A DNA stretch of 64,000 nucleotides from Bacteroidota bacterium. GTDB taxonomy: Bacteria; Bacteroidota; Bacteroidia; Chitinophagales; Chitinophagaceae. The DNA is taken from assembly GCA_018267515.1 (NCBI GenBank), contig JAFDYJ010000012.1:1-64000 (forward strand), written 5' to 3'. A program made the position numbers and the translations under genes. The notes under the pieces are model-generated. The model did no database searches, was not told the origin of the DNA, and saw only the letters and a program-made list of their open reading frames with translations. Shown here one piece after another: positions 7,767 to 18,497 of this stretch (positions are counted from its first letter, which is position 1; each line of letters begins with the position of its first letter).

Positions 7767-8543
7767 ATGGATTTATCGGAGTTAAATAGAGATCAGTCTG
7801 CAACTATCAATCGCCATCCCTGGGAAACCACACGGGCAAAAATTGTGAATACGCTTTTACATAAAAACAAAAGCAAGTTTCATCATATACTCGACATAGG
7901 AAGCGGAGACGCTTTTGTATTAAAGCAACTGGAAAAAAAGAATACAGCTGATTATTATTCTGCAGTGGATAATGCCTATACTGAAGCAACCATCAATCGG
8001 GTAAAAAAACAGGAAGGATCTTCGGAAATCAGATTCTTTCAATCATTGCCGGACAACTGGGAAGAAACGAACCCGGCAGATTGTCTTTTATTACTCGATG
8101 TCCTGGAACATTGCGAAAATGACAGTTTGATATTAAATGAAAGTATTTTCCGTCTCGGATCCTCCGGGTATAAAACAATATTGATTACAGTACCTGCATT
8201 CCAATCTCTTTTTTCCAATCACGATAAAATACTAAAACATTACAGAAGATATACCCGGAAGAAAATTGAACAGCTCTGCCTGAGTAATGGGCTTAAAATA
8301 AAAAAGTCAGGATATTTTTTCTTTACTCTTTACCTGTTGCGCTATTTCAAAGTTCTGACAGAAAGATCCGGAGCTAAACAAAAGAAAAAGACAATTGATA
8401 ACTGGAAAGGTGGAAAGCTGAAATCAAAAATAATCGCTGCCATTCTATGGGCCGATTTCCGGTTTTGTGACTTTTTAACGAATTGCAGAATTCATCTTCC
8501 GGGGTTATCTTGCTATTGCCTATGCCAGAAAACGCTATCATAA
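7767..8543 (+). CDS. Class I SAM-dependent methyltransferase
   Basis: A 258-residue Rossmann-fold methyltransferase. Motif I DIGSGDAF is at 43-50, and the post-motif acidic loop is at LLLLDVLEHCEND (about 107-119), where DVLEH is typical of Methyltransf_11/23 proteins. The C-terminal third is basic and hydrophobic, which could allow membrane association. Its stop codon overlaps the next gene, an Alg5-like glycosyltransferase, by 22 nt, so the two are translationally coupled. This suggests it acts in the same glycan or lipid-linked sugar pathway. The substrate cannot be named. Confidence 0.8.
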   Translation: MDLSELNRDQSATINRHPWETTRAKIVNTLLHKNKSKFHHILDIGSGDAFVLKQLEKKNTADYYSAVDNAYTEATINRVKKQEGSSEIRFFQSLPDNWEETNPADCLLLLDVLEHCENDSLILNESIFRLGSSGYKTILITVPAFQSLFSNHDKILKHYRRYTRKKIEQLCLSNGLKIKKSGYFFFTLYLLRYFKVLTERSGAKQKKKTIDNWKGGKLKSKIIAAILWADFRFCDFLTNCRIHLPGLSCYCLCQKTLS

Positions 8544-9247
8544 TACCTTGCTTCAACGAAGCGAAACGCCTGAAGACGGAAGTTTTCATAAACTTTTTAT
8601 CTCAAAAAGAAGATGTGTGCCTGGTATTCGTTGATGATGGAAGCAAAGACAGAACTTCCGGAATTTTAAAAGAAATCCGGAAAGAAGCTGAAGCAAGAGT
8701 TACTATTATTCAATTACCGAAAAACAAAGGCAAGGCCACAGCAATCAGAGAAGGGATTCTTACCGCTGCATCAAAAAATGTTTTCAAAAGCATTGGCTAT
8801 CTTGATGCTGATCTTTCAACCGATCTCAACGAATATTATGCATTGCTGTTAAAAATGCAAAAAGATTCCCTTGATTATATTATCGGCTCACGGATAAAAA
8901 TGCTGAATACGAAAATCGAAAGAAGCTGGTTTCGCCACCTGGCAGGAAGAATGCTTGCCACCTTGATAGACTCCAGGTATCGCCTGGGAGTTTATGATAC
9001 ACAATGCGGGGCAAAATGTTTCTCAGCAAATTTAATTACTGAAATTTGCAAAGAACCTTTCAAAACGAAATGGTTTTTTGATGTTGAGATACTCCTGCGA
9101 ATCCGGAAAAATCATTTATCCAATCACGGTGTTGAACAACCCTTATTAAAATGGAAAAACCCCGGCGGTTCAAAACTCAATATTTTAAAGTTTCCGGCAA
9201 TCATAAAAGATCTTTACCTGCTTTATAAAAACTACAGTAAAAAATAA
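8522..9247 (+). CDS. GT2 glycosyltransferase, polyprenyl/dolichyl-phosphate hexose synthase-like (Alg5-like)
   Basis: A 241-residue GT-A fold enzyme: IIIPCFNEAKRL at the start, VDDGSKD at 37-43, KNKGKATAIREG near 68-79, the metal-binding DADLST at 95-100, and GVYDTQCGAKCF further on. This pattern is that of dolichyl-phosphate beta-glucosyltransferase (Alg5/GtrB-like) enzymes, which transfer a hexose from a nucleotide sugar to a polyprenyl phosphate. Unlike CsbB/GtrB it has no C-terminal membrane helices. ATG 8522 gives a good family N-terminus; the TTG at 8483 adds unrelated residues. It overlaps the methyltransferase by 22 nt and the YfhO-like gene by 1 nt (TAATG). Confidence 0.85.
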   Translation: MPENAIIIPCFNEAKRLKTEVFINFLSQKEDVCLVFVDDGSKDRTSGILKEIRKEAEARVTIIQLPKNKGKATAIREGILTAASKNVFKSIGYLDADLSTDLNEYYALLLKMQKDSLDYIIGSRIKMLNTKIERSWFRHLAGRMLATLIDSRYRLGVYDTQCGAKCFSANLITEICKEPFKTKWFFDVEILLRIRKNHLSNHGVEQPLLKWKNPGGSKLNILKFPAIIKDLYLLYKNYSKK

Positions 9248-11448
9248 TGCAGCCTGAAAACCAGTTGAACAAGTCATCCCATTACAGGAACTCCCTGTAT
9301 TACCTCTTGCTTTTACTGGTCCTTGTCTGGATTGCTTACTGGCCTATCAGTTTTTATATTTATAGCCTGAAGAATGATGCGTTGAACTATTTTCTGCCTG
9401 TACGCAAGTTAGTCAGCGAATCCTATCACCATGGTATTCTTCCATTGTGGACTCCCTATCTCAATCTCGGTTACCCGATTCATGGCGATATGCAATCAGG
9501 TGTCTGGAATCCAGTTGTTCAGCTATTTTCATTATTTGGTTCTTACCATCTATATACGCTACAGCTTGAAACTATTTTATACGTCTATGCCAGCGGCGCC
9601 GGAATGTTTTACCTGTTGAAATATTTCAATGTACATCCCTACGCCAATCTTCTTGCATCGGTCGCCTATATGCTTTGCGGCTTTAACAGTGATTCAGCAC
9701 AGTTCCTGAATTGGATCACAGCTTCATCCTGCCTTCCTTTTTTATTCCTCTTTTATTACAGGCTGTTGAAAGAAAACAGGCTTAAGTGGGCATTAGCTAC
9801 TTCGCTAATACTTTTTATTTTCTTCACTAGCGCCTATCCTGCAGACTTCATACTCTCGCTATATTTAATGATCGCATTGTTCATCTGGAATTTCTATCAA
9901 ACAGAAAGGTCTCCAAAAAATATTTTTCCCTGGAAAAGAGTTATCCTGGTACATCTCGTTCTCCTTACCGCTTTCACACTTTTATCCACACCGGCTATCC
10001 TGTCATACTTTCAAAGTTTGCCACTGACTGAAAGAGGGACCGGCGCCAGCTTCGAACAGGCAATGAGCAATTCAATGCATCCTTTCCTGTTAAGTTCATA
10101 TACAACTCCGCTGGGTGTATGGAAAATGCCCGGAGTAGCAGAAACAGATCCCCTGGAGAGAAATTCTTATATCGGGCTTATCAGCTTCATTTTACTCATA
10201 CTTTCATTCTTAAATAAGACCAAAGATCCGGTACAACGATTTTCCAAATGGGCTCTGATAATTTTTCTGCTTTTTAGTCTTGGAGAGTTCGCAGGTGTCA
10301 GAACGATCTCTTATTTTTTACTCCCGCTAATGAATACATTCAGGCACCCGGCAAATGCAAAGTTATTTACAACATTTTTTGCCTGCTTGCTTGCGGCTTT
10401 TGCATTTAATAACTTACAAAACGGGCAATCCGAAACGAAAAAAATTAAAAAGGCAATAGTTATCACTTTTTTGATACTTTTTATAACATGGATTTGTTCG
10501 CTCTTTACTCCCTTATCTCTCTTTTCATTTCACCAATCAACTTCGGGGCAAAACAATACAGGGATTACCCTGAACTTAAAAGCATTTCTCGATAAACTGA
10601 GTTTTTCAGATATTGTTCTGATTAATTCAGTACTACAAATTGTTTTTCTATTCCTGGCCTGGAAATTCACAGCAAAAAGATTAAGGGCAAAGGCGCTTTT
10701 AATACTGGGCATTTTCAACTGCATTCTGTTTACCATGTTGTTTCAGCCATTTACAGTAGTTCAAACCAAGAGGGCTTCAGCCATTCAAAAACTAATAACG
10801 GCTAACTCTGTGCCCGGTTATCCGATTCCGGATATAAAAGGCAGCCTTGAATCAAACAGTAAAGACAATGAAAAATATTTTTCAGATATCGGATGCCTGG
10901 CTTTATACAATAAAAAAATCGGAAGATCTGAATACCGGATAACACCGAGTAATCTGAACTTGCAAAATAATTTCTGGTTTAATAAAAAATTCAGAGAGCT
11001 GATAATGGGATACCCGCTTCTGTACAGGGCTGATATTCTGACAGACACAAGTAAATTCCGGCAAAGTATTACAGACAGTACAAATTATTGGGCCTTCCTA
11101 AACAAAGCCGGCGGCGCTACGCATCATTATAAAAAAGATAGTTCCTGCATGATAACCGTTTCAAAGTTTTCTCCGAATATAATGGAAGGAACTATTACAA
11201 GCAGTTATAACGGCTTCTATGTATTGCTGCAAAACTATTATCCCCGATGGAAACTATATGTTGATAATAAAAAGGAGGAAATTGATATCACTAATATCAG
11301 TTTTATGGGATTCAAAATACCTGAAGGATCACATCATTTCTCTTTACGATATGAAGCAAATGACATTAAACTTGCTTTCTTGTTAAGTGTAATAACTCTC
11401 ATACTAATAATCATTTCATTTTTCACCCGGCTATCAAAGCTATTCTAA
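9247..11448 (+). CDS. YfhO-like polytopic membrane protein (putative GT-C glycosyltransferase)
   Basis: A 733-residue protein with about 12-13 hydrophobic segments and a C-terminal soluble beta domain (about 620-700, including [13 protein letters not shown] and a final [10 protein letters not shown]). This is the arrangement of YfhO-family proteins. An acidic loop early on ([14 protein letters not shown]) and [10 protein letters not shown] fit a GT-C active site. In Firmicutes, YfhO uses undecaprenyl-phosphate sugars made by a GT2 enzyme to glycosylate teichoic acid. Here the gene is translationally coupled to an Alg5-like GT2, so an analogous pair is inferred, acting on an unknown envelope acceptor. 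Its last 9 nt overlap the convergent hscA gene. Confidence 0.8.
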   Translation: MQPENQLNKSSHYRNSLYYLLLLLVLVWIAYWPISFYIYSLKNDALNYFLPVRKLVSESYHHGILPLWTPYLNLGYPIHGDMQSGVWNPVVQLFSLFGSYHLYTLQLETILYVYASGAGMFYLLKYFNVHPYANLLASVAYMLCGFNSDSAQFLNWITASSCLPFLFLFYYRLLKENRLKWALATSLILFIFFTSAYPADFILSLYLMIALFIWNFYQTERSPKNIFPWKRVILVHLVLLTAFTLLSTPAILSYFQSLPLTERGTGASFEQAMSNSMHPFLLSSYTTPLGVWKMPGVAETDPLERNSYIGLISFILLILSFLNKTKDPVQRFSKWALIIFLLFSLGEFAGVRTISYFLLPLMNTFRHPANAKLFTTFFACLLAAFAFNNLQNGQSETKKIKKAIVITFLILFITWICSLFTPLSLFSFHQSTSGQNNTGITLNLKAFLDKLSFSDIVLINSVLQIVFLFLAWKFTAKRLRAKALLILGIFNCILFTMLFQPFTVVQTKRASAIQKLITANSVPGYPIPDIKGSLESNSKDNEKYFSDIGCLALYNKKIGRSEYRITPSNLNLQNNFWFNKKFRELIMGYPLLYRADILTDTSKFRQSITDSTNYWAFLNKAGGATHHYKKDSSCMITVSKFSPNIMEGTITSSYNGFYVLLQNYYPRWKLYVDNKKEEIDITNISFMGFKIPEGSHHFSLRYEANDIKLAFLLSVITLILIIISFFTRLSKLF

Positions 11449-13302
11449 AACATTCTTGCCTTTCATAGCTTTGCCTATCGCTTCATCCATTAATCGTTCA
11501 GCATATGGCTTTGAAATCTCGTTCAATGACTCAATTGCCGTTTGAATCTGATCTTTGGTACCTGATTGTATAAGTTTCTGAAGATTTGCTATCGCATTAT
11601 TAGTGTTTACTAATTCCTGCGGAGACAGAAACTCCCTGTTTTTTACCAGGAAATTATTTGTAGTACGGATAATCTGCCCGGCTTCCGTTTGCGCTTCAAC
11701 TAAAGCACGGGTTTTCATATCATCTTTTGCATGCACGATTGAATCCATTAGCATTTTTTCAACTTCTTCATCCGTTAACCCATACTGAGGTTTTACTTCA
11801 ATACTTTGTTCAACTCCGCTTCTCAGCTCTTTTGCTTTTACAACCAATATTCCATCCGCATTTACAAGAAAAGAAACTTCTACCTTGGGTAATCCTGCCG
11901 GCATGGCAGGAATCCCGTTCAATGAAAATTCGGCCAGCTTACGGTTGTCTTTTACCAGATCTCTTTCTCCCTGGAATACCGAGATTCGCATTCCGGATTG
12001 CCCGTCTTTCTGCGTTGTGTATTGACGCCCGACTTTTGTAGGAATTTTTGAATTCCTGGGTATCAGTACGTCCATTAAACCTCCCATAGTTTCAATACCC
12101 AGGGAAAGAGGTGTGATATCCAACAATAAAAAATCTTTATTATTCCCGGCAAGAATATCAGCCTGTACAGCTGCGCCCAGTGCAACCACTTCATCAGGAT
12201 TCATTGAATCATGTAATGGCTTTTGAAAAAGATCACTGATCATTTTTTTAACTAAGGGCACCCGTGTTGACCCACCCACCATTATAACTTCTTCTATATC
12301 TTTTACAGTTAGTCCGGCATCCTGCAATGCACTTTTACAACAATAGATAGTCTGATTCACAAAAGGCCGGGCTAAATTTTCAAATTCCTCTTTTGTCAAA
12401 CTGACTGTTCTTTCTCTTACACTGCTTTCAAAATTAGAATGAGAACTTAAACATATTTTTGCTTCTTCAGCTTTCAGACGTAAGGATTGAGCCAGGCTTT
12501 TATCATTTCTTAACTCTTCATCCGGCAAACTCAACTCATTTTGCCAATACTTCACAATTGCAGAATCAAAATCATCACCGCCGAGATAAGTATTCCCGTT
12601 TGTTGATAGCACTTCAAAAATTCCACTTGTAATTTTAAGAATGGAAATATCAAAAGTTCCTCCACCCAGATCATATACTGCCACCGTTCTGACTTCATCC
12701 TTTTTCATTCCTAATCCATAAGCCAGGCTAGCCGCTGTAGGTTCATTTATAATCCTGAGAACATCAAGGCCCGCTAACTTTCCGGCATCTCTTGTTGCCT
12801 GTCGCTGTGCATCATTGAAATAGGCAGGAACTGTGATTACAGCTCTGTTAACGGCCGTCTTTAAAATATGTTCTGCCCTGCTTTTTAGCTCTTTCAATAC
12901 AAGTGATGACAATTCAATAGGAGAATAAAATCTATCTCCTAACTGAACCTTTACAAGCCGCTCCGTATCATCATCCAGGATTTTGTATGTGAAAAAGGAT
13001 GAATGGTCTTTGACGTCATTATACGATTTGCCCATCAGTCTTTTTACAGAAAAAATGGTGTTCTGTGGTTCTGTAATAAGAAACTTCTTTGCTTCATCAC
13101 CCACTGAAACGCTTCCCGCATCTCCAAAATGAACTACGGAAGGTACCAGCGCAGTACCATTATATTCTTTCAGCACAACCGGTTTTTGAGTATCGGGATG
13201 TACAATAGCCACTAAGCTGTTAGTGGTACCGAGATCAATGCCTACAATCATTTCTTCCTGTTGCAGGCTGCCCGTTGCAATATTGATTCCAATCTTTGAC
13301 AT
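11440..13302 (-). CDS. hscA: Hsp70-family chaperone, HscA-like (Fe-S cluster assembly)
   Basis: A 620-residue Hsp70. The nucleotide-binding domain (about 18-395) has the phosphate-1 motif GIDLGTTNS at 21-29, [11 protein letters not shown] and VGGSTRVP; a substrate-binding beta domain follows (about 400-515, starting [13 protein letters not shown]), then a helical lid. The N-terminal extension before the first strand ([17 protein letters not shown]), the length, and the absence of the long acidic DnaK tail favour HscA over DnaK. HscA remodels IscU-cluster complexes in Fe-S biogenesis. No isc/suf genes or hscB adjoin it here. It is flanked by the porU2 terminator upstream and a convergent neighbour downstream, so it is probably monocistronic. 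Confidence 0.82.
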   Translation of the reverse strand: MSKIGINIATGSLQQEEMIVGIDLGTTNSLVAIVHPDTQKPVVLKEYNGTALVPSVVHFGDAGSVSVGDEAKKFLITEPQNTIFSVKRLMGKSYNDVKDHSSFFTYKILDDDTERLVKVQLGDRFYSPIELSSLVLKELKSRAEHILKTAVNRAVITVPAYFNDAQRQATRDAGKLAGLDVLRIINEPTAASLAYGLGMKKDEVRTVAVYDLGGGTFDISILKITSGIFEVLSTNGNTYLGGDDFDSAIVKYWQNELSLPDEELRNDKSLAQSLRLKAEEAKICLSSHSNFESSVRERTVSLTKEEFENLARPFVNQTIYCCKSALQDAGLTVKDIEEVIMVGGSTRVPLVKKMISDLFQKPLHDSMNPDEVVALGAAVQADILAGNNKDFLLLDITPLSLGIETMGGLMDVLIPRNSKIPTKVGRQYTTQKDGQSGMRISVFQGERDLVKDNRKLAEFSLNGIPAMPAGLPKVEVSFLVNADGILVVKAKELRSGVEQSIEVKPQYGLTDEEVEKMLMDSIVHAKDDMKTRALVEAQTEAGQIIRTTNNFLVKNREFLSPQELVNTNNAIANLQKLIQSGTKDQIQTAIESLNEISKPYAERLMDEAIGKAMKGKNVLE

Positions 13303-13319
13303 TAAAAATTATTGAGCTG

Positions 13320-13327
13320 CAAAATTA
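13320..13327 (-). promoter_or_regulatory. Putative -7 element for hscA
   Basis: On the minus strand TAATTTTG matches TAnnTTTG, 17 nt upstream of the ATG at 13302. It lies next to the porU2 terminator; no clear -33 element was found. Confidence 0.35.
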
Positions 13328-13333
13328 GCAAAT

Positions 13334-13362
13334 AAAAAAGGCTGCCGGTTATGAGCAGCCTT
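13334..13362 (-). terminator. Rho-independent terminator of porV2-porU2
   Basis: 8-bp stem AAGGCTGC/GCAGCCTT (13338-13345 and 13355-13362) with a 9-nt loop. Leftward the stem runs into a T-rich stretch (13339-13334 complement). It lies 24 nt after the porU2 stop. Confidence 0.85.
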
Positions 13363-13386
13363 CAAATGACTTTCGATTTACGATAT

Positions 13387-16300
13387 TTAGCGCATCAGAT
13401 ACATTTTGCCGTATCCACGGGTAAAATATTTATCTGTATCATCAGCATCTGCCCTGTATTTGTCGAGAGATTTTCCATTCAGATTGGTTACGACCCGATA
13501 TAAATAAATTCCGTTTGCCAGCTTCTGTCCAAACTGATCGGTACCATTCCATTTAAATTCTGTAATATTTCTTCCGATGTGCAACGGCCCTAATTCTTCT
13601 TTAGTGATTTCCCTGACAATCCTGCCTGTTACAGTCATAATTTCAATCTTGATATTTTGCGGAACTTCACTACCTGTAACTGTAAATACAAATGCAGTTG
13701 ATGTAGTAAACGGATTGGGGTAGTTCAGCATGTTTGAAATCATGGGCTTATTAATTACTTCGAATGCAACCCTGTACTCTATATTACCGGCGGCATTATT
13801 ACTCCTGTCTTTCCCGGTTACAATCAACTGATAAACGCCATCTTCACCGAAATAAGGCCGGAAATTGATAGATGCCGTATTATCGGTATTCGGGGCCTGG
13901 CCTGCAGGTACAAATTGCAAGGTGTCATTGTTAAAACTAAATCCCCTGATGGAGCCATTTGGATATTGTATTTTCAAAGTCAACAAACTGGTGTCATTCA
14001 AAATCATCCATTTGGATTCATCTTTTAATTTAACCAGGATATCCGGCTTAGATGAAACAATATCATTATTTAAAATATGAACTCCGTCAAATGTTACGTC
14101 CATCAGCGGATTCAAGCTATCGGGCTTTACATAAAAATTCCTGAATGCAAAATTATTAAAATGGTACTGCTCCGGCTGATCATTATCGGGATTCACCTCC
14201 ACATAAAGTGTGTTTGGCCCCGGTAATTGCGAAGTATTAATGAAACCTCCGGCCTGTATTGTATCTCCAACAGGTAAGGGCCTCCGTCTTGGGACAGGAA
14301 TAATATTCGGTATGTTATTTTTGTCGGTAACAATCATCTTAATCTTCAAACTGTCAAATGCTGCATCACTGATATTTTTAAAGGCAGCTTTGAAACCCAG
14401 GGGTTCTCCTACGTCTACCGTATCTTTTGTCTGCAAAAAGAGATTAGGTGCAATAGCTCCTTCCGGTGCCGGAGAATAGGTCAGCTCCCAATATTTCAAC
14501 TGGTAAGGAGTGTTCTTGACAGAGTCCTGGGTATTCAGCTTCACCTGAGCATATGGATAAATTTTTGGATCAATGGAAGAGATATCAAAATTCAGCTGAG
14601 AGATATCAAGTCCATTAAACAGAGTTGTTTTGCTGCCATCATTGCCAATACCGATCACATCCAGGGTAGCTACATCTCCCGGTAATGCATCTGCGGCCCC
14701 ATTCCATTTTAAATTTTTCCAGGCTTTTGCCGGGCCAAATACAGGAGAAGTTATATAGCCAATTGAATCCGGAGTCATGCAGGCAACAGACAATGTGGTA
14801 TTGTCATAGGTACCGTCACTTAAAACCCATTGAGGCGTAAATGATGGATCATTCTTTTTATATACTAAAGCAAATTGCCGGGGCCGGCTAAACGAATCAA
14901 TAGCTGAGAACCCTGCATCTTTTAAGAACTGATATAAACTCTGACCGGGGCCATGAATTAATTCATCTGCCTTCCAGTCTGAAGCATATTTTAACATGGA
15001 AGCAAATGTGGGGAATCTTACGGGATCTAAAAGAAAACTCCTGACCACAACATAAGAACCATCCGGGATTGTATCATGCATAAAGTTCATAGCTCTTTTT
15101 CTGCTGGTGACAGAATCCCATCTAAATTCGAAATTATTTTGCCGGCCGCCGGAACAGTTGTTCGCTGCACTTCCATATAACCCATGACCAATCGGTGCGA
15201 TATTATCAAGCGTTGTATTCACCCAGGGTTTAAATGTAATGGGGTCAAACACATTAAAAACAAGTGACTGGAAATAGCAGGTATTATGTATCGCCGTATT
15301 CCCATTCGCAATTACAGCAAATGCAGATTCCTGGTTTGAGCTTGTCACCCAGGATCCAACTCTTAAGAACAGGTTATTTAAAATCGGGCCAAATTTCCAT
15401 TTTCGGTTTGCGGTATCGAGCACCATTCTATCATGGGTAGATTTGAGATGCTGATTATAATGAGCCTGGCTAAATCCAAAATCCCCATTGCTGATATATT
15501 GAAATGAAGAACCGTTCCAGACAGGCTGGCCACTGTTGGGCACCGGAGCTACACGCCAGTAATAAACAGTGCTGTCCGTAAAAGAAATTCCCGGAGTAAA
15601 TTCCATGATTCCACCTGCTGAAGATATGGTCTGTGTGGTTTTTATGGGTGAGTTAAACAATTCAGTCGTGTCCATCTCCATCATATATTGCTTCTGAACA
15701 GCAAACGGGTTAGCAGTGGATGCTACCAGTTTTATACTCTGTTTATTTATGATGGCATAATTATACGGATAAATCGGGTTGGCTTCATCTTCATAAATAA
15801 CGACGTCTTTAGATATTGAATTATTTGTTTCATATAACTCGTCAACTGCATTATCCGCATCAACAGTAATTGTTATTTTATTTAATCCTTTGTCCCTCGT
15901 TCCTACTATCGGAATATCATACGATAAGGAATCCATATAGCGGGTGCCTGGTATTGTATCTCTCTTAATTACTTCTGTGCTCTGATCCGGATAGGTTCTC
16001 TTGATTTCAATGACTATATTCCTGTTTACTGCTCTTCCTAAATTCATAACCCGGACGTTCACATTAAAATGAGTTTCTGCCACTGAAATAAACTGGGGAG
16101 AAATTTTCACTGACGGATCCTCAATAGCATAATCGGGTTTTGAAAAAGTATTGAGCCGTAATGCAGGGTCTCCGTTCAGTACGATCTGTTCACAATGGAA
16201 ACGGGCATAGAAATCATTTTGCGTGGTAATATTGAAAGTTTGAGCAATTGATTTTTCAATGAGCTCTCCAAATGTTTTTCCATACGAATTTCCCGCAAGA

Positions 16301-18474
16301 GCATAGTAAGATTGTGTATTTATTATATCAAGATACTGTACAATGCCATAATACGAACTTGCCAGAAACCCTATAGAACCATGCTGATCCGCCAGGACAT
16401 ATTGCTCCGATACAGAAGAACGGGTTAGTAATCGCTGTGCATTAAAATCAAAAATATTTCCTGCCAGGCATCCCATTACAATCATCATAGGATATTTGCC
16501 CTGGTTGTTATATTGTTCAGGATTATCGAGATTAAAATCGAGAGTGGTGGACGAAGAGTGTCCAAAATATGTAATCAGCCCCAGCCCTTCCTGAAACAAA
16601 TTTTCCATTGCAGAATTATTCAACTGTTGTACTGCTTCTGCAGAGTTCTTATTGAAAGTTGTCACATTGCCACCAAACATTGTATCCGAAATAATCTGTT
16701 TATAAACCCACATGCGGTTTCCCAGGTCTGCCTGTAAGACAGGATCATCCGCACCGACAAGATGTACAATATTCTTCATCCAGGATTTATCCTGGATAGA
16801 AGGAGATGAAAAGGCCTGCGCCTGCTCATACTGCTTAACCTTGTTTAAATAAGGCGTGATCTCATCAGCATTAATAACAGAGAGCCTGCCGATTGGCGTA
16901 AGAGGTATATTACTACCGGGCTCGGTACAGAATAAATTATCTGAGGCAGGATTTCCGAAAGTGGGAACGAAAAAGAGTTTGTTCATGTCAGCATTGCTTT
17001 CATAAGCTCTGAACAGGTTATAGGTAATCGCCTTACCAATTAAAAAAACATTTTTCAGCGGAAATCCAAAATTGGCCCTTGCCCACCTGATAAAATTCCG
17101 GATTGCAAGTGGATTCATTTTAATACCAAACCCAAACTGATCTACCAGTTCATCTATCAGGTAAACTTTTGCATTATAGCCTCCTCCTAATGATGAACTC
17201 CTGTAAGCCTGATAGTCATCAACCGGATGTGATCCATTAGAGCCATTCAATAAGGCAGCATTAGTTATGATCATATAATCACCACGGTTAGCCGGTAAGT
17301 TCAGATCCACAAAATTTCTTTTTTGAAAGAGAGTAACCGGTTTAATATTGGCAGGAGCCTGGCTGACTAATATTAGTTTTCTGTCAACAGCAGAAGGCAA
17401 AAGAGCAAATTTAATTAATGCCGGAGTAGAAATATCTGCAACGTACCGGGTACCATTCGTCAGGTCATATAAAATTGGAGCGGTACCTCCATAATTAAAA
17501 TTGGTTATTTCAAGATAATTTCCCGATATGTTAGCCGGCAGTTCAAATGAAAAGTTTGTAGCATTACCAAAATTAAATAAGCGAGGATATGTCAATTCAA
17601 ATTGAGCAACAACCATCCTGTCCGGCTTTTTGGAGGCATGATTAATTACACTAACGGAAGCAGTACCACCGCTAATTAAGGAAGTATTTATGCTGGCTGT
17701 AGATTTTGCATAGTCATAAAAGTCCATCGTTTGTGTCAGTATACTGGTATTATTAATTTTAACTTCGAAATTCCGGGAATTCAATGCATTCCCGGCTGCA
17801 TTAATTTTAAAAACAGATTGTGGAGCACCGCCGCCGTTATAGGGGAATAAATTCGTTTGATTTGTTGTAAATACTACTCCGCTATCAATATCACCAGAGC
17901 TCCAGCCTTCTCCCTGGTCATAAGAAGAGGAATACACATATTCACCTACCAATGCTGCATACCCGGGATTAATCTTAGCTCTAAAGTAAGCGCCTGATGT
18001 AAACATAAAAAAAGGCTCCGGTGTTGGATTTCCTACAATAGTATTGGCTGTCGGCACTAATCTTAAATTGTTGCCGGCAGGATTGACAGTAAGAAAAAAT
18101 GCTACTGTATCTGTTTGCAGGCTGTACATATCATTCAGCTGAAACTCCGGCTGGCGATAAATAGCATTATCAGGTTTACCATCATTCATATCACCCCAGA
18201 ACTCAATATAATCCGAGGCTCCCATCACACCGGTCTGAAGGGAAGTGTACAATGGGATTTCTTTCCCGTTTCTCCATAATTGAAAATTTTCAGCAGGAAT
18301 AGTTTCCCATCCGATAGAAGCCAGCGCAGGTTGATTAATTCTGTAAAGACCTGTAGCACCTATTTTAAATTTATAGTAAGTCTTATTGTAATCAATCCAC
18401 TCATTGTTATAAACCTGGGCTTGAGCATACAAGCCCAGGGAAAGCAATAAGAAAGAAAAAAAACGTTTCATCAT
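13387..18474 (-). CDS. porU2: Giant C25-family cysteine peptidase, putative type IX sortase PorU2
   Basis: A 1695-residue exported protein with a signal peptide (1-20, ending AQAQ). An N-terminal beta region (about 20-390) precedes a gingipain-type C25 peptidase domain (about 395-790). Candidate catalytic residues are His639 (FGHSS) and Cys669 (MGCLAGN). CARDB-like beta domains follow (from about 800), then a FlgD-like/type IX C-terminal domain (NYPNPFTTSTAF near 1590, WNGTDQFGQKLANGIYLYRV near 1650). PorU is the sortase that cleaves type IX C-terminal signals and attaches substrates to A-LPS. The length exceeds canonical PorU, and the pairing with a PorV-like gene 23 nt upstream matches proteins named PorU2/PorV2 in this group. 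Function as a sortase rather than a secreted protease is inferred. Confidence 0.72.
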   Translation of the reverse strand: MMKRFFSFLLLSLGLYAQAQVYNNEWIDYNKTYYKFKIGATGLYRINQPALASIGWETIPAENFQLWRNGKEIPLYTSLQTGVMGASDYIEFWGDMNDGKPDNAIYRQPEFQLNDMYSLQTDTVAFFLTVNPAGNNLRLVPTANTIVGNPTPEPFFMFTSGAYFRAKINPGYAALVGEYVYSSSYDQGEGWSSGDIDSGVVFTTNQTNLFPYNGGGAPQSVFKINAAGNALNSRNFEVKINNTSILTQTMDFYDYAKSTASINTSLISGGTASVSVINHASKKPDRMVVAQFELTYPRLFNFGNATNFSFELPANISGNYLEITNFNYGGTAPILYDLTNGTRYVADISTPALIKFALLPSAVDRKLILVSQAPANIKPVTLFQKRNFVDLNLPANRGDYMIITNAALLNGSNGSHPVDDYQAYRSSSLGGGYNAKVYLIDELVDQFGFGIKMNPLAIRNFIRWARANFGFPLKNVFLIGKAITYNLFRAYESNADMNKLFFVPTFGNPASDNLFCTEPGSNIPLTPIGRLSVINADEITPYLNKVKQYEQAQAFSSPSIQDKSWMKNIVHLVGADDPVLQADLGNRMWVYKQIISDTMFGGNVTTFNKNSAEAVQQLNNSAMENLFQEGLGLITYFGHSSSTTLDFNLDNPEQYNNQGKYPMMIVMGCLAGNIFDFNAQRLLTRSSVSEQYVLADQHGSIGFLASSYYGIVQYLDIINTQSYYALAGNSYGKTFGELIEKSIAQTFNITTQNDFYARFHCEQIVLNGDPALRLNTFSKPDYAIEDPSVKISPQFISVAETHFNVNVRVMNLGRAVNRNIVIEIKRTYPDQSTEVIKRDTIPGTRYMDSLSYDIPIVGTRDKGLNKITITVDADNAVDELYETNNSISKDVVIYEDEANPIYPYNYAIINKQSIKLVASTANPFAVQKQYMMEMDTTELFNSPIKTTQTISSAGGIMEFTPGISFTDSTVYYWRVAPVPNSGQPVWNGSSFQYISNGDFGFSQAHYNQHLKSTHDRMVLDTANRKWKFGPILNNLFLRVGSWVTSSNQESAFAVIANGNTAIHNTCYFQSLVFNVFDPITFKPWVNTTLDNIAPIGHGLYGSAANNCSGGRQNNFEFRWDSVTSRKRAMNFMHDTIPDGSYVVVRSFLLDPVRFPTFASMLKYASDWKADELIHGPGQSLYQFLKDAGFSAIDSFSRPRQFALVYKKNDPSFTPQWVLSDGTYDNTTLSVACMTPDSIGYITSPVFGPAKAWKNLKWNGAADALPGDVATLDVIGIGNDGSKTTLFNGLDISQLNFDISSIDPKIYPYAQVKLNTQDSVKNTPYQLKYWELTYSPAPEGAIAPNLFLQTKDTVDVGEPLGFKAAFKNISDAAFDSLKIKMIVTDKNNIPNIIPVPRRRPLPVGDTIQAGGFINTSQLPGPNTLYVEVNPDNDQPEQYHFNNFAFRNFYVKPDSLNPLMDVTFDGVHILNNDIVSSKPDILVKLKDESKWMILNDTSLLTLKIQYPNGSIRGFSFNNDTLQFVPAGQAPNTDNTASINFRPYFGEDGVYQLIVTGKDRSNNAAGNIEYRVAFEVINKPMISNMLNYPNPFTTSTAFVFTVTGSEVPQNIKIEIMTVTGRIVREITKEELGPLHIGRNITEFKWNGTDQFGQKLANGIYLYRVVTNLNGKSLDKYRADADDTDKYFTRGYGKMYLMR

Positions 18475-18497
18475 ATGGGTTTTGTTCAGGTACAGAT

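Noticed and set aside
11440..13302. DnaK
   Set aside because: N-terminal extension, 620-residue length and lack of the long acidic C-terminal tail fit HscA better; confirmation would need a phylogeny.
13387..18474. Secreted gingipain-like protease rather than sortase
   Set aside because: Not excluded, but the operon with a PorV-like barrel favours the PorU2 assignment.
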